A stretch of DNA of 64,000 bases from Thermoflexus hugenholtzii JAD2. Its GTDB lineage: Bacteria; Chloroflexota; Dehalococcoidia; UBA2979. Where the stretch lies: contig CAMDNW010000010.1 in assembly GCA_945903275.1 (NCBI GenBank), positions 1-64,000 of the forward strand. The letters run 5' to 3'. Position 1 is the stretch's first letter. Each line of letters begins with the position of its first letter. Shown piece by piece: positions 25,953 to 35,614 of this stretch. Both the position numbers and the translations under genes were made by a program. The notes beneath the pieces were generated by a model. The model was not told the origin of the DNA. It made no database searches and saw only the letters and a list, made by a program, of their open reading frames with translations.

Positions 25953-27215
25953 ATGCCTGAGCCGATCACGCTCGAAAACGGCCTGCGCGTCGTCGTCGTC
26001 CCGATGCCGCATGCCCGTTCCGTCGCGCTGTCGGCCTACGTCGCCGCCGGGTCGCGCTTCGAGGCTGACCCCGAGGCTGGCCTCTCCCACTTCGTGGAGC
26101 ACCTCGCCTTCAAAGGCACCGAGCGCCGCCCCCGCCCACAGGACATTTCTATCGAGATCGATAACATCGGCGGCTCCATCAACGCCGCCACCGAGCGCGA
26201 GTACACCGTCTACTACGCGAAGGTCACACCGCAGTACACCGACCGCGCGCTCGACATCCTCGGCGACATGCTGCGCGCCTCGCTCTTCGTCCCCGACGAG
26301 ATCGAGCGCGAGCGCGGCGTGATCCTCGAAGAACTCGCCGCCGTCGAGGACTCCCCCGACGAGCAGGTCGGCATCCTGCTCGACGCGCTGCTCTGGCCCG
26401 GCCAGCCCCACGGCCGCGATATCGCCGGCTCCCCGGCCACCGTCGGCACGATCGGCCAAGAGCGCCTGAAGCGATACTACCGCGACCAGTACGTCGCGAA
26501 CGCCACCGTCGTCACGATCGCTGGCGCCGTCACGCACGAACAAGGCATCACACTCGCCCGCTCGATCTTCGGCGACTGGCAGCCGGGCACACCCGCCACC
26601 TGGAAGCCGAACGTAACCGAACCTGGCGAACGCGTGCGCGTGCTCGCCAAGGAGACCGAACAGGCGCACCTCTCGATCGGCATGGTCTCTGCCGGTGCAC
26701 TCGACCCGCAGCGCTATCCGCTCAGCGTGCTCTCCGTGATCGTCGGCGAAGGCATGTCGTCGAGGTTGTTCCTGCGCCTCCGCGAGGAACTCGGGCTCTG
26801 CTACGACATCCGCTCGTCGGCCTCGCAGCTCTACGACACCGGCTCGTTCAACGTCTACGCGGGCGTCGACCCCACCAACGCCGCCGCCGCGCTGCGCGAG
26901 ATCTCCTTGGAACTCCGCCGCGCCCGCCAGCCCGTGACCTCGGAGGAACTCCAGCGTGCCAAGGGCCTCTTGACCTCACGCATCCAGCTCTACACCGAGG
27001 ACACCCAGGCCGTCGCCAGTTGGTACGGCGCGCGCGCCGTACGTGGTCTGCCCATGCTCACGCCCGACGAGACGATCGCGCAGTACGAGCGAGTGATGCT
27101 AGATGACGTAACCGCCGCCGCCAACGACGTGCTCACCGAAGACCGCCTGCGCATCGCCGTCGTCGGCCCGTTCGAGGGCGCAGACGCGCTGCTCGACGGC
27201 GTACACCTCCGATGA
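25953..27215 (+). CDS. M16 zinc peptidase (processing-protease-like)
   Basis: 420 residues from ATG 25953 (GAAGGAG upstream). Inverzincin motif HFVEHLAFKG (residues about 47-56) with the distal Glu in EREYTVYYAKV. The C-terminal inactive half carries the R/Y pair region (FLRLREELGLCYDIRS). A single-length M16B subunit of the type found near pnp/dapA in many bacteria. No signal peptide is seen, so it is probably cytoplasmic. Its stop overlaps the next gene's ATG by 4 bp. Confidence 0.93.
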   Translation: MPEPITLENGLRVVVVPMPHARSVALSAYVAAGSRFEADPEAGLSHFVEHLAFKGTERRPRPQDISIEIDNIGGSINAATEREYTVYYAKVTPQYTDRALDILGDMLRASLFVPDEIERERGVILEELAAVEDSPDEQVGILLDALLWPGQPHGRDIAGSPATVGTIGQERLKRYYRDQYVANATVVTIAGAVTHEQGITLARSIFGDWQPGTPATWKPNVTEPGERVRVLAKETEQAHLSIGMVSAGALDPQRYPLSVLSVIVGEGMSSRLFLRLREELGLCYDIRSSASQLYDTGSFNVYAGVDPTNAAAALREISLELRRARQPVTSEELQRAKGLLTSRIQLYTEDTQAVASWYGARAVRGLPMLTPDETIAQYERVMLDDVTAAANDVLTEDRLRIAVVGPFEGADALLDGVHLR

Positions 27216-27709
27216 CCACCGAGAACGAGCGCGTGACCGCGGGACACCACGCAGAGCTTGCCGCCTCGGACATCGAGACCGCCGACCCCGAGCGACTCTC
27301 GCTCGTGCCGGTGCTGCTCGATGAGACAGGCGAGACAGACGCCGAGCCGCGCTTCGTGCTCGTGCGCTGGCCCAACTGGCCACCACCCGCAATGCTCTCG
27401 ATGGTGCCGCCCGGCGCTCACGACACGCTCGCAGACGCCGCCGCCTCACTGCTCGACGGCCGCCTGCGCCTCACCGTCGCCGGCGAACCACGCATCGCCG
27501 CACGCCGCATCCCTGTCCGCATGCCTGCTCCTCGCATGGGCCTCAACGGCACCGGCTGGCTCCGCGCCGTCCTTGTCCCCGTCAGCGGCACGCCCGAACC
27601 CGACTCGCTCCTCGACGGCTTCGTACTGCTCACCCGCAGCGAAGCGCTTGCTACCCTCTCGACCGAGGTCGAGCGCATGTTGCTACAGGACGCGGCCGAC
27701 TTGCTGTGA
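27212..27709 (+). CDS. Hypothetical protein coupled to M16 peptidase
   Basis: 165 residues with the start overlapping the peptidase stop (ATGA). Beta-rich central part (RFVLVRWPNWPPPAMLSMVP, LRLTVAGEPR, WLRAVLVPVSG), no TM or signal segment. Layout loosely recalls a Nudix-like fold but no Nudix box is present. Translational coupling suggests it works with the peptidase. Confidence 0.6.
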   Translation: MTTENERVTAGHHAELAASDIETADPERLSLVPVLLDETGETDAEPRFVLVRWPNWPPPAMLSMVPPGAHDTLADAAASLLDGRLRLTVAGEPRIAARRIPVRMPAPRMGLNGTGWLRAVLVPVSGTPEPDSLLDGFVLLTRSEALATLSTEVERMLLQDAADLL

Positions 27710-27737
27710 TAACGCGGAGTAGCGCGCAGCAGCCATA

Positions 27738-27771
27738 CGCATAGGGCCGCCCATGTGGGCGGCCCTATGCG
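27738..27771. terminator. Perfect 15-bp bidirectional terminator hairpin
   Basis: CGCATAGGGCCGCCC / GGGCGGCCCTATGCG around an ATGT loop. It lies between the convergent 27212-27709 gene and groEL and should terminate both. No U-tract. Confidence 0.8.
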
Positions 27772-27795
27772 TTGCACGTTCGCAGCGGGAACCCG

Positions 27796-29421
<1,626 letters not shown>

Positions 29422-29754
29422 CTACTTCTTCCTGGCGCGCGAGCGCGAGCCGGAGGCCTCCTCTTCGAGGCGCGCGAGCACGTCCTGGAAGCGGATGACG
29501 ATGTATTCCTGCTTGTCGACGGTGATCTCCTGGCCCGTGTACTTCTGGTAGAGGACGCGGTCACCCTCATTCAGTTCGATCGTCTCCATCACGCCGGAAT
29601 CGCTCAGCTTGCCGGGGCCGACCGACACCACGTGACCGTGCTGCGGCTGCTCCTTGGCGGAGTCCGGAATGACAAGACCGGACGAGGTGATCTCTTCCTG
29701 CTCCACCGGCTTCAAGACGATGTGATCGGTCAGCGGCACGACCTTGGTCGGCAA
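29422..29754 (-). CDS. groS: Co-chaperonin GroES
   Basis: 110 residues from TTG 29754, chosen for AGGGGGA upstream and because the family begins here (PTKVVPLTDHIVLKPVE). Mobile loop EEITSSGLVIPDSAKEQPQ and GDRVLYQKYTGQEI are typical. The last 12 residues form a basic extension (SGSRSRARKK) beyond the usual end. Upstream ORF extension to 29817 overlaps the promoter region and is rejected. Confidence 0.96.
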   Translation of the reverse strand: MPTKVVPLTDHIVLKPVEQEEITSSGLVIPDSAKEQPQHGHVVSVGPGKLSDSGVMETIELNEGDRVLYQKYTGQEITVDKQEYIVIRFQDVLARLEEEASGSRSRARKK

Positions 29755-29839
29755 CGTGGTCCCCCTTCGCACTGCACTACCCCAACACCACGGCGGAACG
29801 CCGCCGCGGCGGGACATACTTCGTTCGCGAGGCGGGATG

Positions 29840-29866
29840 TTAGCACTCTGACCATGCGAGTGCTAG
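29840..29866. promoter_or_regulatory. CIRCE operator (HrcA site)
   Basis: TTAGCACTC, 9-nt spacer, GAGTGCTAG: the CIRCE palindrome with one deviation at the last base (consensus A). It stands about 86 bp upstream of groES, so the operon is expected to be repressed by HrcA and induced by heat. hrcA is not in the window. Confidence 0.95.
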
Positions 29867-29902
29867 TAGCCGAGCCACGGTGCGCCGCTTGCCAGCACCC
29901 TA

Positions 29903-29930
29903 GGAGGGTACACGAAATCGTGTACCCTCC
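29903..29930. promoter_or_regulatory. Perfect 28-bp palindrome, probable XRE operator
   Basis: GGAGGGTACACGA AA TCGTGTACCCTCC: 13-bp arms around AA. It ends 4 bp before the GTG of the XRE regulator, a position that would let a dimeric repressor block its own transcription or translation. It also lies within 40 bp of the CIRCE on the divergent side. Confidence 0.8.
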
Positions 29931-29934
29931 GCCC

Positions 29935-30180
29935 GTGAGCGAGTCTTCACCCCGCTACCTGACCGGCGACTGGGATTCCGAGGCTGTCCGTGCGCTGCGC
30001 GAGCGGCGCGGCGAGACGCAGGACGCCTTCGCAGAGCGCCTCGGCACGCGGCAACAGACCGTCTCCGAATGGGAGCGCGGCGCGAGCCACCCCCGCCGCA
30101 TGGCCCAACGCCTGCTCACCATGCTGGCTGAAGAAGCCGCGACCTGCGAGGTCCCACCCGGCCCCGAGGCTCCCCAATGA
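29935..30180 (+). CDS. Small XRE-family HTH regulator
   Basis: 81 residues from GTG 29935. Helix-turn-helix: VRALRERRGETQDAFAERLG, then TRQQTVSEWERGASHPRRMA. The rest is a short C-terminal helix (LLTMLAEEAA) and a Pro-rich end. A frame running in from 28828 across groEL is a shadow. No Shine-Dalgarno separates the palindrome and the GTG, so translation may be leaderless. Divergent from groES; it may also influence the chaperonin promoter. Confidence 0.85.
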   Translation: MSESSPRYLTGDWDSEAVRALRERRGETQDAFAERLGTRQQTVSEWERGASHPRRMAQRLLTMLAEEAATCEVPPGPEAPQ

Positions 30181-30247
30181 CTAACCAACTGACCGCCCAC
30201 CCGCTCGCACCACCCCCCACTCCTCCGTAAGTGCAGCGGAACACTGC

Positions 30248-31264
30248 CTAACGTGTAATCCCCACTCGCATCCTCGGCGCGAGCGTCGGATACACATCCA
30301 GCGCGTCGGTCGCGGCCACAGCGCTGCCGAGGTGCCGGAACGCCGCCGCCGCGATCATCGCCGCGTTGTCCGTGCACAACTCCGGCGGCGGGATGAACAC
30401 GGGAATACCGAGGACACCACAACGCTCCCGCAAGCGAGAGCGCACGCGTGCGTTCGCGGCGACCCCGCCCGCCAGTAACACGCACCGCACGTCCTCGCGC
30501 TCCGCCGCCCGCGCTGTCTTCGTCGCGAGCACGTCGGCCACCGACTCCTCGAAGGCGTCCGCGATCAGCGCCTGCGGCGGCGCGCCCGGCTCCGCGACCA
30601 TCCGCTGCACCGCCGACTTCAGCCCCGAGAACGACCAGTCGTCCGTCCCCCGCAGCCACGCCCGAGGCAGCCGCACGCGATGCTTGCCCGCACTCGCCGC
30701 CAGCCGCGACACGGGCGGCCCGCCCGGATAGCCGAGGCCGAGCAGCCGAGCCACCTTGTCGAACGCCTCGCCCGCCGCGTCGTCGCGCGTGCCGCCGAGG
30801 CGTGTGAAGCGCCCGTCCTCGTGCATCAGCAGCAACTCCGTGTGCCCCCCGGACACCACCAGCGCCAGCGCGGGCAGTGGTGGCTCATCGCCGTCTCCCA
30901 GCCAGTTCGCGCAGACGTGTCCCTCGATATGATCCGTGGGGATGAACGGCAACCCTCGCGCAAACGCGAGGCCGCGCGCCGCGTTCAGCCCCACTACCAG
31001 CGCGCCGGACAGCCCCGGCCCCGCCGTCGCCGCGATCGCATCGATGCCGTCCCATGTCATCGAGGCGTCCGTGAGCGCCTGCCGCACCACCGGCACCACC
31101 GCGCGCAGATGCTGCCGCGCCGCGACCTCCGGCACGATGCCGCCCGTCACCGCATGCAGCTCGATCTGCGACGCCACCACGTTCGACACCATCCGCCGCC
31201 CATCGACGACCACCGCCGCCGCGGTCTCGTCGCACGAAGATTCGATGGCAAGGATGGTAGTCAT
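30248..31264 (-). CDS. tsaD: tRNA N6-adenosine threonylcarbamoyltransferase
   Basis: 338 residues from ATG 31264 (MTTILAIESSCDETAAAVV). It transfers threonylcarbamoyl to A37 of ANN-decoding tRNAs with TsaB/TsaE. Metal ligands in HIEGHV, nucleotide site VVSGGHTELLL, GEAFDKVARLLGLGYPGGP, LAGGVAANARVR and CTDNAAMIA are all present. The upstream frame (to 31339) is not supported. A GNAT gene lies 17 bp upstream on the same strand, possibly an operon. Confidence 0.96.
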   Translation of the reverse strand: MTTILAIESSCDETAAAVVVDGRRMVSNVVASQIELHAVTGGIVPEVAARQHLRAVVPVVRQALTDASMTWDGIDAIAATAGPGLSGALVVGLNAARGLAFARGLPFIPTDHIEGHVCANWLGDGDEPPLPALALVVSGGHTELLLMHEDGRFTRLGGTRDDAAGEAFDKVARLLGLGYPGGPPVSRLAASAGKHRVRLPRAWLRGTDDWSFSGLKSAVQRMVAEPGAPPQALIADAFEESVADVLATKTARAAEREDVRCVLLAGGVAANARVRSRLRERCGVLGIPVFIPPPELCTDNAAMIAAAAFRHLGSAVAATDALDVYPTLAPRMRVGITR

Positions 31265-31280
31265 GCGCTCAGGATACGCG

Positions 31281-31745
31281 TCACTGCAACGTGCCTCGCT
31301 GCATCCGGTAGTGCGTCGCCGTCTCCTCCACCACCACAAACCCGAGGCGCTCGTACAGCGTCCGCGCCGGGTTCACGCGCAACACCTGCAACTGCACCGG
31401 CACACCGTCCGCCACCGCGAGCACGATCACCCCAACCACCAGTGCGGTGCCGATCCCCTGCCCCTGCCACCGAGGCGCGACACGGATGTTGTTCAGGTGG
31501 AGGCCGTCGGCCTGGAGCTCGCAGTCCAAATAGCCGGCGATCTCGCCGTCTACCAACACGACATCGAGCGTTCGTTCCGGCGTCGCCACGATGTCGTTCC
31601 AGCGATCCCAGTACGCCTTGCGCTGAAACGCCTCGTCCCATGGGCCGTAGGTCTGCTCCACGTACTCGCGCATCGTCTCGCGATGCAGCGCATACAGCGT
31701 CTCGATGGCGTCCGTAGTCGCTGGACGCAGCGTGTACATCGTCAT
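31281..31745 (-). CDS. GNAT N-acetyltransferase
   Basis: 154 residues. Acetyl-CoA motif A: LNNIRVAPRWQGQGIGTALV (about 83-102), then VLRVNPARTLYERLGFVVVE. N-terminal YALHRETMREYVEQTYG resembles the uncharacterised YjaB/RimI-like group with W..R..W. It lies directly upstream of tsaD; RimI is often linked to the tsaB-tsaD genes, but the N-terminus here is not RimI-like enough for that name. Confidence 0.85.
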   Translation of the reverse strand: MTMYTLRPATTDAIETLYALHRETMREYVEQTYGPWDEAFQRKAYWDRWNDIVATPERTLDVVLVDGEIAGYLDCELQADGLHLNNIRVAPRWQGQGIGTALVVGVIVLAVADGVPVQLQVLRVNPARTLYERLGFVVVEETATHYRMQRGTLQ

Positions 31746-31773
31746 GACGCGAGCATAGCCGCTCTGGTTCCGT

Positions 31774-31816
31774 CTCCTACTCCCCGCTCCCTCTGGGGAG
31801 AGGGGCCGGGAGTGAG
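31774..31816. repeat. GC-rich palindromic element, copy E
   Basis: CTCCTACTCCCCGCTCCC / GGGAGAGGGGCCGGGAGTGAG, an imperfect hairpin filling the gap between the stop of the PP2C-fusion gene and the start of the GNAT gene. It may terminate the former. Confidence 0.7.
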
Positions 31817-31817
31817 T

Positions 31818-33902
31818 TCACGGAGTCGGCTGAAACGAGAACACGCCATCGCCCGTCAGGATGTACGCCGTCGAGGCGTCCGCCGACAGCGCCACCCCGC
31901 GCAGGTCGAAGAACTGCGTGTGCCGGTACTGACGGCGATAGACGCCCTCGCGGTCAGAGACGACCACGCGACGGTTGCCCCGGTCGCCCACGTAGAACAA
32001 CTGCCGCTGCGTGTCGGCCGCCAGCCCGATCGCCGAGACCGGCGCGCGGTCGATGCCCTGGAACAGCGGCGACAGTTCCCGGTTCTGCGCCTGCGGCCGG
32101 AAGTGCCGCACCCCCGACGCGCCCAGGACATAGAAGTCACCGTCTACCGCCAGTCCCCGCGCATCTAGCAGTTCGATACCGCCGAGCAGTGCTGAGCGCT
32201 CCGAGTCGAACCCATCGCCGCCGGGCAGGTAGCGCCATATCTCACCGCCCTGCGGGTCGAGCGCGTACAGGTTCGCGTTGTAGACGGCGATCCCTGCGAC
32301 CGACTTGATGTCGCGCGCCCCGCGCATCGCCACGGGCACAGGCGGCTTGCCGGTCGTGATCGCGAACAGCGTCGACCCCGAATCCAGCAGCAGCAGCCGC
32401 TGCCCCGCCGCGTCCCATGCCAGCGCGCGCGGATCGCGTGCCGTTGCACCGCCATAGGTGCCACCGCTGCGGTAAACCTCCTGCGGTTCCGCCTTCCCCA
32501 GCGGGTTGACCCGGAACAGCCGCCCGCGCTGCGAGTCGAGCACCCACAGCGCGTTGTCGCCGAACACCATCCCAGCCGCATTGAACGGCGCGGTGATCAC
32601 GCCCTCGAACGCCGCGACGCGCTTCAATCCGTCGCCGAGTTCGGTGACGGCGTCCAGCGATTTCGCGTGCGTATCCAGTTGCGCCTGCAACGCGATCACG
32701 CGCTGATCATCCGGGCCAAGACCGCGCGCGCGCGCGACCTCGGTACGCGCGGCATCGAGTTCACTACGGCTCTTCGCGAGGTCGATCGCCTGCGTCGAGG
32801 CAGTCAGGTGACCCTGTGCGGTGCTGAGCGCGGCTTCTATCTGCGCGCTCTGATCCTCGCGGATGAACGAGGGCAGCGTGCACCACCCCAGCACGATCAC
32901 CGCAAACAGCGCGAGCCCCGCCACCGCAATCGCGCGCCACTGCCGCCGCAACTCCCCCGGCTGCGCCGCGCGCCGCACGCCGATGCGGCTGAGCGCACCT
33001 GGCGGCGAGGTCGTCGTACCATACGGCCCTCGGTCGCGCCGCAACGCGGGCAGCCTTGTCTCGCTGGATTGAGGCGCGACGTACTCCGATCCGGAGTCGA
33101 CCGTGCGCGCGACCATTTGGATCGCCGCCCACGGGTCACGCCACGCCCGCCTCGCGACGCCGACCACTCCCGCACCTTCCGCGCCGATCTCGGCGTCTTC
33201 GCCAGCCACGGCCTTCGCGCCATCGGGCGACGCGCCGGGTTCGAGCAACTCCTCGGGCAGGTCGATATTCGCGACGAGCACCGCGTTCATGTCAGGGATC
33301 TGCCGCGTGCGCACGAACAACTCCGCGAGCGCGCGATCCGGCCCCGCCGCCAGCGCGCTACCGATCGCCTGCGTACCCACCGCCTGCTCCACGCTGCTCG
33401 TCACAAGCAATACGAGGTGGCCGTCGACCGTCGTCTGGAAGAATTGCGGCTCCACGGAGTCCGCACCGCCGACCGGCCGTGCCGCCTCGGAACCCTCCGC
33501 CGGCTCCAGCCGTTGCACACCCTCTGGCCCGCTCAAGTACGCGAGGCCCGGGCCGGCCTGCGCGATCGTCACATCCAGGTCGCGAATCGCCACTGCCGTG
33601 ATCCCCACGGATACACGGTGTTCGCGCAACGACCGCGCGTTCCATTCCGCGAGGTTGGCGTGAGCCTGCCGGATCGCGCGCAGCAGCCCGCCAGTGACGG
33701 ACAGCGACTCGCGCGCGAACAGCTCCGCTACGGCATCGGCGACCTGCGCGCAGAAGTCCGCCGAGCGCTCATCGGCCGGCTCGGCCAGCACCAGCAGGCG
33801 AACTGTCTCGTCTTCACGCGTGCGGGTACGTTCGATGAACCAGGGGCCGTGCTCTCGCACCGTACCCTCGACGATCGCATAGCGGCCGACCCAGATCGTC
33901 AT
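31818..33902 (-). CDS. PP2C-like domain + TM + beta-propeller fusion
   Basis: 694 residues. N-terminal about 1-240 resembles a degenerate PPM/PP2C phosphatase fold (DFCAQVADAVAELFARESLS, SVGITAVAIRDLDVTIAQAG, HLVLLVTSSVEQAV) but the metal-binding DGxG and GD motifs are not recognisable. One TM helix at about 345-365 (AIAVAGLALFAVIVLGWCTL), then a coiled coil (about 375-440), then a C-terminal propeller of NHL/SMP-30-like repeats (ALWVLDSQRGRLFRVNP, LYALDPQGGEIWRY, QLFYVGDRGNRRVVV). It looks like a transmembrane sensor with an internal pseudophosphatase. No kinase partner is adjacent. Confidence 0.65.
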   Translation of the reverse strand: MTIWVGRYAIVEGTVREHGPWFIERTRTREDETVRLLVLAEPADERSADFCAQVADAVAELFARESLSVTGGLLRAIRQAHANLAEWNARSLREHRVSVGITAVAIRDLDVTIAQAGPGLAYLSGPEGVQRLEPAEGSEAARPVGGADSVEPQFFQTTVDGHLVLLVTSSVEQAVGTQAIGSALAAGPDRALAELFVRTRQIPDMNAVLVANIDLPEELLEPGASPDGAKAVAGEDAEIGAEGAGVVGVARRAWRDPWAAIQMVARTVDSGSEYVAPQSSETRLPALRRDRGPYGTTTSPPGALSRIGVRRAAQPGELRRQWRAIAVAGLALFAVIVLGWCTLPSFIREDQSAQIEAALSTAQGHLTASTQAIDLAKSRSELDAARTEVARARGLGPDDQRVIALQAQLDTHAKSLDAVTELGDGLKRVAAFEGVITAPFNAAGMVFGDNALWVLDSQRGRLFRVNPLGKAEPQEVYRSGGTYGGATARDPRALAWDAAGQRLLLLDSGSTLFAITTGKPPVPVAMRGARDIKSVAGIAVYNANLYALDPQGGEIWRYLPGGDGFDSERSALLGGIELLDARGLAVDGDFYVLGASGVRHFRPQAQNRELSPLFQGIDRAPVSAIGLAADTQRQLFYVGDRGNRRVVVSDREGVYRRQYRHTQFFDLRGVALSADASTAYILTGDGVFSFQPTP

Positions 33903-34092
33903 ACGCCGTCCGTCGTCGCGTCACGTCTCAGTCAGGGAGCGTTTCGAGAATGATAGGCGCGGTCTGTGAGGCCGTCGACCTCACACGCATAAAGATCGGC
34001 GGCAGCTGGGCGCCCCGGGGCGCGCGGCTATCACGTATGGTGCATCCGAGGCGAGGGCCACCGGCCTGCGCCACGACCGCAGGGGAACTGCC

Positions 34093-34383
34093 ATGCCGAA
34101 CCGCCGGGTGCCACGACCGTTCATGCTGCTCTGGGGCAGCGGCCGCGTGATCGAGGAAGCCGCCATTGAGGGTGGCCTGCACGCCCCCGCCTTCCAGCTC
34201 CTGCAATACGAGCAGGGCGAAAAGGCCGGTCAACTCGCCATCCGCTTCGCCGCCTACGACCCCGATGGCGAACTGGAGCGCCGCCCCCTCATCATCAACG
34301 AGCGCGAGATTCCCGCCCTCAAGCGCGAACTCGAACGCTCCCCCCGCATGAAAGCCTTGCTCCAGAAGTTGGTCGCCGACTAG
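34093..34383 (+). CDS. Conserved hypothetical protein, 96 residues
   Basis: ATG 34093. Compact alpha/beta composition: PFMLLWGSGRVIEEAAIEGG, FQLLQYEQGEKAGQLAIRFA, then two helices with a Leu-rich end (LKRELERSPRMKALLQKLV). No TM or signal segment. It ends 2 bp before the HD-domain gene and may be co-transcribed. No function known. Confidence 0.65.
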   Translation: MPNRRVPRPFMLLWGSGRVIEEAAIEGGLHAPAFQLLQYEQGEKAGQLAIRFAAYDPDGELERRPLIINEREIPALKRELERSPRMKALLQKLVAD

Positions 34384-34385
34384 TC

Positions 34386-35015
34386 ATGGCATCGTTCCTA
34401 GGGGATCGCTTCAACGACGCTTTCGTCTACTCGTCCAACCTCCACAGAGAACAGCTTTGGAAGGGCACCAGCGTTCCCTACGTCTCGCATCTGATGAGCG
34501 TATGCGCGCTCGTACTCGAGCACGGTGGTAATGAAGATGAAGCAATCGCCGCGCTGCTGCCCGACGCCGTCGAAGACCAAGGCGGATCGGCACGACTCGT
34601 CGAAATCCGCGAACGATTCGGTGACGTCGTAGCAGACATCATGAGTGGGTGCAGCGACACTGACGAGATACCGAAGCCGCCGTGGCGAACACGGAAGGAG
34701 CGGTACATCGGCGAACTGGCAGGGCATCCGCTGAACGTGATGCTCGTCTCGCTTGCCGACAAACTGCACAACACACGCGCAACGCTCGCAGACTACCGCG
34801 CGATCGGGCCGGAAGTCTGGATGCGGTTCAATGCCGACGCTGCCGATCAGCTCTGGTATTGCGAGGCACTTGCAGTAGTCTTCCGAGAGCATCTCCCCGG
34901 CACCCTTGCGGAGGAGTTCGAACGGGTATGCGCGAACTGCTGGCGTGCAACCACGCCGGTGGTCTGTAGGATAGAACTAGACCATCTGAGACCTGCCAGA
35001 ACGCGCACACCATAA
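34386..35015 (+). CDS. HD-domain (SpoT/YfbR-like) phosphohydrolase with HD His replaced
   Basis: 209 residues. HD-domain layout: first metal His in PYVSHLMSV (His35), the HD pair position AALLPDAVEDQ and the last Asp in SLADKLHNTRATL. The usual sequence is LLHDAVED, but residue 59 is Pro (CCC, 34560-34562; one base from CAC), so the central metal ligand is missing while Asp60 stays. Relatives hydrolyse (p)ppGpp or act as small alarmone hydrolases. It may be inactive or a recent mutant. Confidence 0.85.
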   Translation: MASFLGDRFNDAFVYSSNLHREQLWKGTSVPYVSHLMSVCALVLEHGGNEDEAIAALLPDAVEDQGGSARLVEIRERFGDVVADIMSGCSDTDEIPKPPWRTRKERYIGELAGHPLNVMLVSLADKLHNTRATLADYRAIGPEVWMRFNADAADQLWYCEALAVVFREHLPGTLAEEFERVCANCWRATTPVVCRIELDHLRPARTRTP

Positions 35016-35041
35016 CTCACCCTGACGCGGAGCCTGCACCG

Positions 35042-35347
35042 ATGACCATGTCTACCTCACTCCCCACCGCCTACGCTGCCTTCTTCGAACAGGCCTTCGA
35101 CCGCGCCCGCAAAGGCCGCGACCAGACCTCCTTCGTCTTCTTCGCCGCCGACCTCGTCGAGGCCATCGACGAATGCCGCGTCTGCGAGAAACCCGTCATC
35201 AACCTCACCGCCTTCGTCGAAGGCGTCGGCGAGCACTATCTCCTCACCGACCCTCAGCGCGAACGCCTCGAATCCGAACTCGAAGACTCAGGCCTCGACG
35301 TCTCCGACGACGACGCCTGCAATGAGCACGCGGAGGAAGAAGACTAA
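35042..35347 (+). CDS. Small acidic hypothetical protein
   Basis: 101 residues; ATG 35042 or 35048. Helical N-terminus (AYAAFFEQAFDRARKGRDQT), a lone CRVC motif (about 48-51), then an acidic tail (LEDSGLDVSDDDACNEHAEE). Cytoplasmic. No family recognised. It follows the HD gene in the same direction, 26 bp on. Confidence 0.55.
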   Translation: MTMSTSLPTAYAAFFEQAFDRARKGRDQTSFVFFAADLVEAIDECRVCEKPVINLTAFVEGVGEHYLLTDPQRERLESELEDSGLDVSDDDACNEHAEEED

Positions 35348-35348
35348 G

Positions 35349-35587
35349 TCACGTAGGCTGCGGCTGTGGCGCCGAGCGCAACAGCACCGCGATCTCGTCC
35401 ACACGCGGAATGCCTTCGAGGCTGTAGCCATGGCTCACACCAAGCAACTCCACGCCGACGATGTTTCCCTGCCCATCGATATCCACGTACCGGCCGTCGC
35501 CAAAGTCGCGTGTGTGTAGCTGGCCAGATGCTTCCCGTCCAAGTCAACGCAGATCGCGTCCGCACTAGGATCGTAAGACAGCATCAT
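35349..35587 (-). pseudogene. DUF2283 protein, frameshifted in a CA repeat
   Basis: From ATG 35587 the frame reads MMLSYDPSADAICVDLDGKH, then shifts at TACACACACGCGAC (minus strand, about 35505-35518) into TRDFGDGRYVDIDGQGNIVG and VELLGVSHGY, ending at TGA 35349. This is the DUF2283 pattern (YDxxADAxYI...VDxDxxGxxVGIExL). The lesion sits in an ACACACAC tract, a typical slippage site. Confidence 0.75.
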
Positions 35588-35614
35588 CGCGCTACTTCCA
35601 CATCCCTATCTCTC

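Noticed and set aside
25812-26669. Extension of the MFS frame upstream over the M16 gene
   Set aside because: Composition is Gly/Asp-rich shadow of the M16 gene; MFS proteins start at 25811 with a ribosome-binding site.
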